Below are positions 26,795 through 33,699 of a DNA stretch of 64,000 nucleotides, one piece after another (position 1 is the stretch's first letter; every line of letters begins with the position of its first letter). The position numbers and the translations under genes are program-made. Source of the stretch: Hyphomonas sp. CY54-11-8 (GTDB lineage: Bacteria; Pseudomonadota; Alphaproteobacteria; Caulobacterales; Hyphomonadaceae); contig NZ_AWFD01000004.1 in assembly GCF_000682735.1 (NCBI RefSeq), positions 1 through 64,000 of the forward strand, read 5' to 3'. Below the pieces are notes generated by a model. The model did not search any database and was not told the origin of the DNA. It saw only the letters and a list, made by a program, of their open reading frames with translations.

Positions 26795-28567
26795 ATGGCC
26801 CAGCCCATTCTCAAAACTATCCCCCTGTCCGAGCTTCGGATTTCCAAACTCAACATGCGCCACAGCCGCAAGAAGCCGGACGTCTCCGACATCCTGCCGT
26901 CGATCCGCGAGAGTGGAGTCCGGCAAACGCTCTTGGTGCGCAAGGAAGGCGATCACTATGGCGTCGTCGCCGGACGGCGGCGCTATTTTGCCCTCAAGGA
27001 GATCGAGAAGGAGACGGGTGAAACCCCGCAAGTCCCCTGCGCGATCATGACCGAGGAAGACGCCGCGAGCGCCATTGCCGCGTCCGTCATCGAGAATGTC
27101 GGACGCTTGCCAGCGTCGGAAATGGAGCAGTACACCGCCTTTAAGCGCCTGCACGATGAGGGGCGCAGCGTGGACGAGATCGCTGGCTTCTTTGGCGTCA
27201 CCGAGCTTCTGGTGCGCCGCGTTCTGGCGCTGGCTTCACTCGCTGAACCGATCCGAAAACTCTACGCCGAGGACGAGATCGACCGCGAGACGATCCGCGC
27301 CCTGACACTCGCCACGCCAGACCAGCAGGCCGAATGGTTGCGGCTTTACGAGAGCGAGGACGAACGCGCGCCTCGTGGCCGGAACTGTAAGGCATGGATC
27401 ACGGGCGGGGCGATCATCACGACCGACAAGGCGCTGTTCGACATTGCAGACTATGAGGGCCAGATCACCGCCGACCTGTTCGGCGAGCATGGCGTGTTTG
27501 CCGATCCCGACGCCTTCTGGAAGGCGCAGTCAGCCGCTGTGGCGCACCGCGTCGAGACTTACATTGCAGACGGCTGGAAGGATGTCATTTGCCTTGAGCG
27601 CGGGGCCTTCTTCCATCGCTGGGATCACCAGACGCGCACCAAACGCCAGGGCGGCAAGGTCTATGTCGAGCTACGCCATGACGGCACAGTGACCTTCCAT
27701 GAGGGCTTCATTTCACAGGCCGAGGCGCGGCGACAGGAGACGGCAAAGACAGGCAAGGACGATGCGCCTGCCGCGCCCGTCAAACCCGAAATGTCCGGCC
27801 CGCTGGCGGAATACATTCTCCTGCATCGTCATGGCGCAGCGACGGCAAGCCTTGCGGGCCAGCCTGCCATCGCGCTGCGCCTGATGGTGGCCCACGCCAT
27901 GACCGGCAGCGCGCTCTGGCAAGTCCGCGCCCATGAATGCACAAGCCGCAAGGAGGACACGCGCGCGAGCCTTGAGGCATCAAAAGCCGCTGCCGAGATA
28001 GAGGAAAAGCGCGCCCGCATCGCTTCCCTGTTTGAGGCGCGGGGCGTGTCGGCCGAGGCGCGGCGCAATGGCGACGCCTACCGGCTCTGCGAAATCTTCG
28101 CCGCCTTGCTCGCCATGTCGGACGAGAAAGTCATGGAGGTTCTGGCCTTCACCATGGCGCAGACGCTGGAAGCAGGTGGGCCGGTTGTCGAGGCCGTGCT
28201 GCATGTCTGCGAGACGGACCTATCCGCCTACTGGAAACCAGACGCAGCCTTCTTCGACTTGTTGCGCGACAAGCGCGCGATCAATGCCATGGTCGCTGAC
28301 ATCGGCTCGAAGTCACTCGCGGAGAGTTGCGCCAGCGACACTGCAAAGGTCCAGAAAGCAATCATCGGCAACCGGATCATGGGTCATGGATGCGAGCCCA
28401 ATCCCGACTGGCGGCCCGCATGGATGCAGGTGCCGCCCGCCCGCCTTGTCGAGGGGGCAGGTTCACCGCCCGCAGACGCATGGGCACGGGTCGCGGGGCT
28501 GTTCGAGCGCGGCGAAGACATTGATGGAGCCGCGACGCAAGCCTTCGATCGGCCACACGCCGCCTGA
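26795..28567 (+). CDS. ParB/Spo0J-family protein, large island type
   Basis: The 590-residue protein begins with a ParB nuclease-like domain: KTIPLSELRISKLNMRHSRK, ILPSIRESGVRQTLLVRKEG and the arginine patch VVAGRRRYFALKEI. A helix-turn-helix KorB-like region follows (about 115-190: DEIAGFFGVTELLVRRVLAL). The long C-terminal region (about 200-590) has no clear call. Plasmid and ICE ParB-like proteins of this size occur without a ParA partner, as here. They are thought to act in element maintenance or as regulators. A GGAGCC site precedes the ATG. Confidence 0.85.
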   Translation: MAQPILKTIPLSELRISKLNMRHSRKKPDVSDILPSIRESGVRQTLLVRKEGDHYGVVAGRRRYFALKEIEKETGETPQVPCAIMTEEDAASAIAASVIENVGRLPASEMEQYTAFKRLHDEGRSVDEIAGFFGVTELLVRRVLALASLAEPIRKLYAEDEIDRETIRALTLATPDQQAEWLRLYESEDERAPRGRNCKAWITGGAIITTDKALFDIADYEGQITADLFGEHGVFADPDAFWKAQSAAVAHRVETYIADGWKDVICLERGAFFHRWDHQTRTKRQGGKVYVELRHDGTVTFHEGFISQAEARRQETAKTGKDDAPAAPVKPEMSGPLAEYILLHRHGAATASLAGQPAIALRLMVAHAMTGSALWQVRAHECTSRKEDTRASLEASKAAAEIEEKRARIASLFEARGVSAEARRNGDAYRLCEIFAALLAMSDEKVMEVLAFTMAQTLEAGGPVVEAVLHVCETDLSAYWKPDAAFFDLLRDKRAINAMVADIGSKSLAESCASDTAKVQKAIIGNRIMGHGCEPNPDWRPAWMQVPPARLVEGAGSPPADAWARVAGLFERGEDIDGAATQAFDRPHAA

Positions 28568-28629
28568 CGGTTCAGTCTCCTCGTCAGGCGGATGACGGAG
28601 CCGCCCGGTGACAGTCGCCGGGCGGTTTT
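28561..28629 (+). terminator. Double-hairpin terminator after the parB-like gene
   Basis: A perfect 9-bp stem (28561-28569 with 28582-28590) overlaps the stop codon. It is followed by an 8-bp GC-rich stem (28601-28608 with 28618-28625) and TTTT. The second hairpin is a standard intrinsic terminator for the ardA-parB operon. Confidence 0.8.
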
Positions 28630-28752
28630 ACGCGCACTGATTGATGCTGCCTAGGCACAGGCAGAGGGTTCATTGATTGAACCGCGCCGAAAAAAATCGC
28701 TCGTCTTTGGGTCTCGCTTGGCTTTCCGAAATGGCGGCCAGCTTCGGTTCAT

Positions 28753-28780
28753 CCGTTTCCAACTGATGCGCTCCGAACCC
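28753..28780 (+). repeat. 28-bp direct repeat, left copy
   Basis: This sequence matches 29911-29938 at 27 of 28 positions, in the same orientation. The two copies bracket the mer-like genes. A 13-nt part (CTGATGCGCTCCG) also occurs at 25401-25413 in the ardA leader. Confidence 0.7.
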
Positions 28781-28796
28781 GACCTCTGAACGCCCA

Positions 28797-29027
28797 TTAC
28801 CCGCCGCAGCAATCACCCATCTGGATCGGCGGGCATTTCACATCGCCGAAGGAACAATAGACGCAGCAGTCTCCTGGAAGCGGTTTCAGCAGCGCCCCGC
28901 ATCCCTTACAGTCATAGAAATACTGGCAGGCGTCAGTGGGCATAAGGTCCTTGGACCGATGTCCGCATTGGGGACAGGTCAGCGTCGAAGAGGGCTCAAA
29001 GCCATCGCTCATCTGAGGTTCAGCCAT
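28797..29027 (-). CDS. GDCCVxC-motif metal/thiol protein
   Basis: The 76-residue protein has an N-terminal zinc-ribbon half (LTCPQCGHRS, then FYDCKGCGALLKP) and the signature GDCCVYCSFG followed by CPPIQ. This defines a small family found beside mer-type genes. Some members carry selenocysteine in the motif; here all motif cysteines are ordinary TGC or TGT codons. It is the second gene of the merT operon, overlapping merT by 19 bp. A role in binding or handing on a thiol-reactive metal is likely but unproven. Confidence 0.8.
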   Translation of the reverse strand: MAEPQMSDGFEPSSTLTCPQCGHRSKDLMPTDACQYFYDCKGCGALLKPLPGDCCVYCSFGDVKCPPIQMGDCCGG

Positions 29028-29386
29028 CGCAGCAACGCTCCTTCATAAGACGGCAATATCCATGCGCCCACGAGCAGCAGGACAGCCACCGAGACACTGA
29101 TCCAGAACCGCGTCTTCGGACGCCGACCGCCGCGCAAGGCGAAAACAATGGCACCTGCAAGCAGGAGCATTGCAACGATCATGAAGGCGTTCTTGTAGCG
29201 GGCGAAGAAGCCAAGATTGGCGACAAGCGCGCTGCTGACGCCAAGGTTTACAAGCAGGATTGGCAGCACGCAGCACGAGGCCCCAAGGAAGGCGAAAAAG
29301 CCGCCGAGGACGCCGCCGCCCGCCAGCCAGCCATTGGCGCGGGACGCCTTGGTCACAGTCACATCGTTGTCAGTTTCAGCGGTCAT
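29009..29386 (-). CDS. merT: MerT-like mercuric (metal) transport protein
   Basis: The 125-residue protein has three hydrophobic segments. The first ends with the vicinal cysteine pair in FLGASCCVLPILLVNLGVSS, the signature of MerT, which receives Hg(II) at the inner membrane. The later segments are NAFMIVAMLLLAGAIVFAL and FWISVSVAVLLLVGAWILP. It is divergent from a MerR-type regulator gene with a dyad operator between them. No mercuric reductase or MerP is present, so uptake alone would be odd. It may work with chromosomal MerA or handle another metal. Confidence 0.82.
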   Translation of the reverse strand: MTAETDNDVTVTKASRANGWLAGGGVLGGFFAFLGASCCVLPILLVNLGVSSALVANLGFFARYKNAFMIVAMLLLAGAIVFALRGGRRPKTRFWISVSVAVLLLVGAWILPSYEGALLRWLNLR

Positions 29387-29402
29387 CTTTATGGCCTACA
29401 AT

Positions 29403-29417
29403 CTGTAGCCGCTACAG
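29403..29417. promoter_or_regulatory. MerR-type operator dyad
   Basis: CTGTAGC and GCTACAG form a perfect 7-bp dyad around one base, between the divergent merT and merR starts. On the minus strand TTGCTT precedes it by one turn, giving the long spacer typical of MerR-controlled promoters. On the plus strand TACAAT (29397-29402) is a plausible -10 box for merR. Confidence 0.7.
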
Positions 29418-29434
29418 AAGCAAGAGGCAATTTC

Positions 29435-29830
29435 ATGACCGGGTTCAGAATCGGGCGATTGAGCGAGGAAACGGGCGTCCATATCGAGACGATCCGCTAC
29501 TATGAAAAGATCGGTCTTGTTCCGAAACCTCCCCGCAGCGATGGCGGTAGGCGGCTCTATGACGGTGGTGCAATCCAGCGCCTGCGCTTCATCCGGCGGG
29601 CGCGCGACCTTGGCTTTCCTCTCGATGATGTGCGTTCGTTGATGGGCCTTGCGACCGAACCTGGATGCTGCGCGGACGCTTTTGAGATTGCAGAACGTCA
29701 CCGATCGGATGTGCGAAACCGCATCGCCGATCTGCGTCGTCTGGAACGGCGTCTGGCGGAGCTGACAAAGGCCTGCCAAAGCGATGGCGATCTCGAATGC
29801 GGACTTATCGATGCGCTCTCACGGAGCTGA
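29435..29830 (+). CDS. merR: MerR-family regulator
   Basis: The 131-residue protein has a MerR winged helix (FRIGRLSEETGVHIETIRYY, GRRLYDGGAIQRLRFIRRAR), a long dimer helix and cysteines for metal sensing. These are CC in TEPGCCADAFEIAERH and a C-x7-C at CQSDGDLEC. The three-site pattern is close to that of mercury-responsive MerR (one Cys before the dimer helix, two after it). The CC pair at the first site is a variation. It probably controls the divergent merT operon through the dyad at 29403. Confidence 0.85.
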   Translation: MTGFRIGRLSEETGVHIETIRYYEKIGLVPKPPRSDGGRRLYDGGAIQRLRFIRRARDLGFPLDDVRSLMGLATEPGCCADAFEIAERHRSDVRNRIADLRRLERRLAELTKACQSDGDLECGLIDALSRS

Positions 29831-29907
29831 GAATGGCATTGGCCGAGCCAGTTTCCGTGCCGGTCGATGTTCGCTGATACAATGACGACTGGCAGGTAGC
29901 GCAGTTC

Positions 29908-30172
29908 CTTCCGTTTCCACCTGATGCGCTCCGAACCCCTTGTTCCCGTCTCATGCCGTGTGACCTGGACGACGCCTGTCGGGCCTTGAAACCGGCCCAT
30001 GCGAAGAATTTTCCCCGCCGCTTTGCGGCTCCTCGCCGATCAAAATTCTTCTCCGGGCCGGTGCTCCACTGCGTTTCGCCCGCGAGCGGTTCAGGCCCGC
30101 CCTGCGCCGTCCTTTCGGTCCGGCGTCGACGGGGACAAGGGGTCTCCGGGACACGATCAGAAACGAAAGGAA
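29908..30172. promoter_or_regulatory. Very long nested fold-back region before DUF736
   Basis: Nested arms pair as follows: 29935-29949 with 30129-30143 (14/15), 29967-29986 with 30093-30112 (16/20), 29991-29998 with 30055-30062 (8/8), 30003-30012 with 30042-30051 (10/10) and 30017-30021 with 30025-30029 (5/5). Short outer matches extend it (CCTT-CGTTTC at 29908-29919 with 30162-30172). About 265 nt can thus fold into one rod that ends 9 bp before the DUF736 start codon. No gene is supported inside 29831-30180. It could be a single-strand promoter, replication-priming site or structured leader RNA; function is inferred only. Confidence 0.55.
29911..29938 (+). repeat. 28-bp direct repeat, right copy
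   Basis: This is the partner of 28753-28780 (one mismatch). It forms the outer left part of the long fold-back region, so the left copy looks like a duplicate left when the mer-like segment was placed here. Confidence 0.7.
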
Positions 30173-30180
30173 CTATCACC

Positions 30181-30504
30181 ATGGCCAACGCACTCGGATA
30201 TGTCAGCGAAACCAAAACCGGCTTCGAAGGCGCTCTTGCAATGATGAACCTCACCGCTGCCATCCGCATCGAGAAGAACGCGGAGAAAGCCGCCGACGGA
30301 CAGCCCGACTACCGCATCTTCGCCGGAGAAACCTCGACCGAAATCGGCGGCGGATGGCTTCGCAAAGCCAAGGCATCAGGGCGCGAATATGTCTCGATCA
30401 CCCTCGCAGACCCGCAGATCGGCCCGCGCAAGATCTACGCGAACCTCGCCCCTGTGAAAGGCAAGAAAGGCCGCCACGTGATCCTCTGGAACCCGCGGGA
30501 CTAG
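30181..30504 (+). CDS. DUF736 family protein (copy 2)
   Basis: The 107-residue protein from ATG 30181 is a DUF736 member: it opens MANALGYVSETKTGFEGAL and has MNLTAAIRIEKN, IGGGWLRKAK, YVSITLADP and a HVILWNPRD end. A GAAAGGAAC ribosome site supports this start; the longer open frame upstream runs through the fold-back region and is rejected. It heads the relaxosome block. The copy at 7836 is clearly divergent in sequence, so the two are not a recent duplication. The function of the family is unknown. Confidence 0.9.
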   Translation: MANALGYVSETKTGFEGALAMMNLTAAIRIEKNAEKAADGQPDYRIFAGETSTEIGGGWLRKAKASGREYVSITLADPQIGPRKIYANLAPVKGKKGRHVILWNPRD

Positions 30505-30527
30505 GGGGCAGATCCATCGCAAGCGAG

Positions 30528-30559
30528 CCGCTCCGGAGATCAGCTCCGGGGCGGTTTTT
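30528..30559 (+). terminator. Intrinsic terminator after DUF736
   Basis: An 11-bp stem with one G-T pair (30528-30538 with 30544-30554) is followed by TTTTT. It separates DUF736 from the HTH-traF-relaxase genes. Confidence 0.85.
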
Positions 30560-30684
30560 GCGTGTAGAAACAATGGTAAACAGGCAGGTGAAAAATTGCG
30601 CATGCGCTTTTTGCGGCTACAAATGGCGGCGTCTGGCGGCATCCTTTTCGTGGACTTTACAGCCACGAGAAGGAGCCTGACATC

Positions 30685-30921
30685 ATGGCCAAAGATAACC
30701 GGAAACCGCCACAGCGTGAGGAGCTGCCCGAGCTTCTGACCGCTATCGAGGCGGCAGAATTTCTGAACCTGTCGCCCATCACCCTCAGCCATTACCGCTA
30801 TCAGGGACGCGGGCCGATCTACCGCAAGCATGGCTGGCGCGTCTACTACACGAGAGCTGATCTGGTGGACTGGTCTAACCGCCAGAGATGGGCCTCGACC
30901 GGCGAGCCACTGCGGTCATGA
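30685..30921 (+). CDS. Small excisionase-like HTH protein upstream of traF
   Basis: The 78-residue protein is mainly one winged helix: LPELLTAIEAAEFLNLSPIT, then HYRYQGRGPIY, GWRVYYTRADLVDW. Genes of this type regularly precede traF on related elements. Its stop overlaps the traF start by 4 bp. It could regulate the relaxosome genes or assist excision. The start has AAGGAG upstream at good spacing. Confidence 0.85.
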   Translation: MAKDNRKPPQREELPELLTAIEAAEFLNLSPITLSHYRYQGRGPIYRKHGWRVYYTRADLVDWSNRQRWASTGEPLRS

Positions 30922-31421
30922 GACGGCGGAAACGTGTGATCGGCGTTGGCCTTCTGGGCATCGGGCTCGCCCTGTTCGGCGCAGTTTTTACGCCTCAGGA
31001 TCGGCTGATCTGGAACCGGACCGGCAGCGCGCCGCAAGGGCTGTACTGGCTGAGCGACGAGCCATTCACCCTTGGCCGATGGGTCGTCGTCTCAGCCAGA
31101 AGCGATGACGCGCAGTGGGCTCAGACCCAAGGATTTGTCGGGCGGGATTGGCCTTTATTGAAGCAGATTGCAGGGCTGCCCGGCGATGAAATCTGCCGTT
31201 GGGACACGCAGCTTCTGATCAATGGAAAAGTCGGGGGAGAGGCGCGATTGCGAGACTCTTCGGGGCGGGATTTGCCGTCCTGGGAGGGCTGTATGGTGCT
31301 TGGGCAAGACCAGCTCTTCCTGATGAATGCGCACCCGGACTCCCTCGATGGACGCTATTTCGGACCCGTTGAAATCCATGATCTCGTTGGCGTGGCGCGT
31401 CTGATCCTTGCTTGGCGGTGA
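30918..31421 (+). CDS. traF: TraF-like S26 signal peptidase
   Basis: TraF-type peptidases process and, in known systems, help cyclise the TrbC pilin. From ATG 30918 the product has 167 residues: a basic N-terminus, one membrane anchor (VIGVGLLGIGLALFGAVF), then the S26 domain. Catalytic Ser37 lies in TGSAPQGLYWL and Lys82 in LLKQIAGLPGD. The AHPDSLDGRYFGPV motif near the end completes the family pattern. The start is set by the 4-bp overlap with the preceding gene. Its substrate TrbC is encoded 18 kb away on the opposite strand. Confidence 0.92.
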   Translation: MRRRKRVIGVGLLGIGLALFGAVFTPQDRLIWNRTGSAPQGLYWLSDEPFTLGRWVVVSARSDDAQWAQTQGFVGRDWPLLKQIAGLPGDEICRWDTQLLINGKVGGEARLRDSSGRDLPSWEGCMVLGQDQLFLMNAHPDSLDGRYFGPVEIHDLVGVARLILAWR

Positions 31422-31654
31422 TCAGAGATGGCGGCGTATTCCGGCATATGGCGGCAATTTGCGGCGAAAGGTGGCATGGGATGGGCCAGCGAACCCGAAC
31501 GGGCAAGATTAAAGGATGTACGTACACGTCCATCTAATGCCTTGTCTGCACGTCTTTTTTTCGTCGCCTTTTGCCGCAATTTGCGACATACAGGTTATGT
31601 GTGTTTTCCCATGAACATTGGGGATTGGGTGTCATACGCGCGGTATCGGCGTAG
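31422..31654. other. Relaxase upstream region, candidate oriT
   Basis: No gene is visible. It holds a GGCGGC-rich block (31431-31475) shared with the trbB upstream region, and a perfect palindrome TGTACGTACA at 31517-31526. Position beside the relaxase gene makes it a place to look for oriT, but no known nic consensus is recognised. Confidence 0.35.
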
Positions 31655-33595
31655 ATGAAAGGGGACAGTGACTTCACCCCGCGCCTTGGGCGTATCCGAG
31701 ATCGCGGCGAGGCTGGTGGGAAGTCATTTCGGCGTCAGGTGAAACGAGTTGCCGCCCGGCTTAGTAGACCGTCAAGCAAGCGCGGTTTTACCGGACGCAA
31801 TAATGGCCGCGGAAATGGGGCGACGCCGCAAGCAATGCAAACGCTTCGGCAGATCAGCCGCGCACGCATGCGCCGCGTCATTGTGAAAGTCCATATTGCA
31901 CGGGCGCGGGGAGGGGGTGGTGTGCGCGCATTTTCTGAGCATGTACGATACATCCAGCGTGACGGCGTTGAGCGCGATGGCAGCGGTGGCAAACTGTATG
32001 GGCCTGAGGGTGACGACATTGATGGCCGGGCATTTGCCGAGCGCAGTGGAAATGACCGGCACCAGTTCAGGCTGACGGTCTCAGCAGAAGATGGCGCCGA
32101 GCTCGGCGACTTAAAGACCAGTGCACGCGCGCTGATGGCTGCGATGGAGCGTGATCTTGGGACACCGCTCGACTGGGTTGCCGTCGATCACCACAATACA
32201 GGCCACTCTCACACCCATATTGTCATCAGGGGCAAAGATGCTCGCGGCAAGGATCTTGTGATTGCCAGAAATTATCTGACGAAGGGAATCAGGGGACGCG
32301 CGAAGCAGATCGTGACAGGTTTGCTCGGACCTCGCCGCGACTTGGAGATCGCCGCTGCCCAACAACATGAAGCGACGCAGGATCGGTTCACATCGCTGGA
32401 CCGGGAGCTTGAGAAACAGGCAGTTGCGAACTGGATTGAGGTTGCACCCGCCCATCGTTCCGGTGATCGCTTTCGCCGGAGCCTTCAGCTTCAGCGCTTG
32501 CGGCATTTGGAAAGTCTGCATTTTGCAACTGAAACGAGCCGAGGCGTCTGGCAGCTGAAAGAAGGCTGGCAGACCGCGCTAAAAGCGATGGGACGGCGCG
32601 GCGATATTGTCCGAACGCTCAGCGCGGGTCTGGAACCTGGAGAGACTGCGCGGGGCGTACGTTTCTTTGAAGAACGGCCGAGTGATGCGAAGCCAATAAC
32701 AGGTGTTGTCTTGTCTCAGGGACCAGACGATGAATTGCGCGGTACGCGCTTCCTTCTGATCGAAGACCTTGAAGGTACGCGCTGGCATGTGCCTGCTGGC
32801 GGCGTAGAGCCCGGTGGTTTGCCACCACGCGGGGCAATTGTTGAAGTCGCACCGTCTCAGCCCGCGCCGCGAGCCTCGGATAAGGTCATTGCACAGATAG
32901 CCGGGCAGACAGGCGGATACTATTCTGACGCGCTGCACGCTGAGGCCGAACCAACCGCGTCTCACAATTACCGGGAAGCTCACAAACGACGGCTCGAAGC
33001 CTTAAGGCGAGCGGGATTTGTGACGCGCCGCAAGGATGGCGTCTGGGAGATTGGTGAGGACTATTTGGACAAGGCGACGCAATATGAAACGAGACAAGGT
33101 GGGCGCACAAAGCTCAAGGTGCGGTCTTGGATGACACTGGACGCCCAGACCAAGGCCCATGCTGAGACGTGGCTGGATGGAAGGATTGCAGAGGCGGCAA
33201 ATCCGTACAGGAGATTTGCCAAGGCGCAGCTGGCCCGTCTCAGCTTCTTGCGTGACCGAGGATTGCTTAGGGCGGATGAAGGTCAGCTCTCAGATGAGAC
33301 ACGTAAGCGCCTCCGAGAAGAAGAGCTCAGGCGAGCAGGCGCCTTTGAAGCGGAAAGGAGCGGCAGATCTCAGGTTACGCTGTCAAAAGGTGAACAATTT
33401 GAAGGCAAGTTTGAAAAGACCGTCGATCTCGCGTCCGGGCGAAGAGCGCTCATTGGAAGTGAGACAACTTTTGCGCTGGTGCCGTGGCGGCCGGAAATGG
33501 AGCGACACCGGGGACGATCCCTGATCATCGAACAAAAGGCAAAAAATCTGTCCTGGTCATTTCCATCCGGCAGAGGGCGAGGCCTGTCGCGATAG
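31655..33595 (+). CDS. traI: Relaxase (TraI/VirD2-like, DUF3363)
   Basis: The 646-residue protein is the DNA-nicking relaxase that starts transfer. Its N-terminal domain has RRVIVKVHIAR, a FSEHVRYIQRDG segment and the metal-binding histidine motif DHHNTGHSHTHIVIRG near residues 178-193. A C-terminal DUF3363-type region follows (about 250-640; RLEALRRAGFVTRRKDGVWE and a long charged tail). The candidate nucleophilic Tyr may be in HVRYIQRD. The ATG lacks a strong ribosome site. It precedes traG by about 100 bp, as usual. The family belongs to the MOBP-like relaxases in my view. Confidence 0.92.
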   Translation: MKGDSDFTPRLGRIRDRGEAGGKSFRRQVKRVAARLSRPSSKRGFTGRNNGRGNGATPQAMQTLRQISRARMRRVIVKVHIARARGGGGVRAFSEHVRYIQRDGVERDGSGGKLYGPEGDDIDGRAFAERSGNDRHQFRLTVSAEDGAELGDLKTSARALMAAMERDLGTPLDWVAVDHHNTGHSHTHIVIRGKDARGKDLVIARNYLTKGIRGRAKQIVTGLLGPRRDLEIAAAQQHEATQDRFTSLDRELEKQAVANWIEVAPAHRSGDRFRRSLQLQRLRHLESLHFATETSRGVWQLKEGWQTALKAMGRRGDIVRTLSAGLEPGETARGVRFFEERPSDAKPITGVVLSQGPDDELRGTRFLLIEDLEGTRWHVPAGGVEPGGLPPRGAIVEVAPSQPAPRASDKVIAQIAGQTGGYYSDALHAEAEPTASHNYREAHKRRLEALRRAGFVTRRKDGVWEIGEDYLDKATQYETRQGGRTKLKVRSWMTLDAQTKAHAETWLDGRIAEAANPYRRFAKAQLARLSFLRDRGLLRADEGQLSDETRKRLREEELRRAGAFEAERSGRSQVTLSKGEQFEGKFEKTVDLASGRRALIGSETTFALVPWRPEMERHRGRSLIIEQKAKNLSWSFPSGRGRGLSR

Positions 33596-33699
33596 CGCTT
33601 TTGCAAAGTGTTGCCGGCATTTGCCGCCATTCTCACTGTGCGGGCGATAAAAGACGCGAGACATTGGGTGCGTTTTTATCACGCGGAGTATGACGATCG

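Noticed and set aside
29953-30180. Upstream extension of the second DUF736 gene
   Set aside because: It is the coding read-through of the fold-back region; the family start and a ribosome site lie at 30181.
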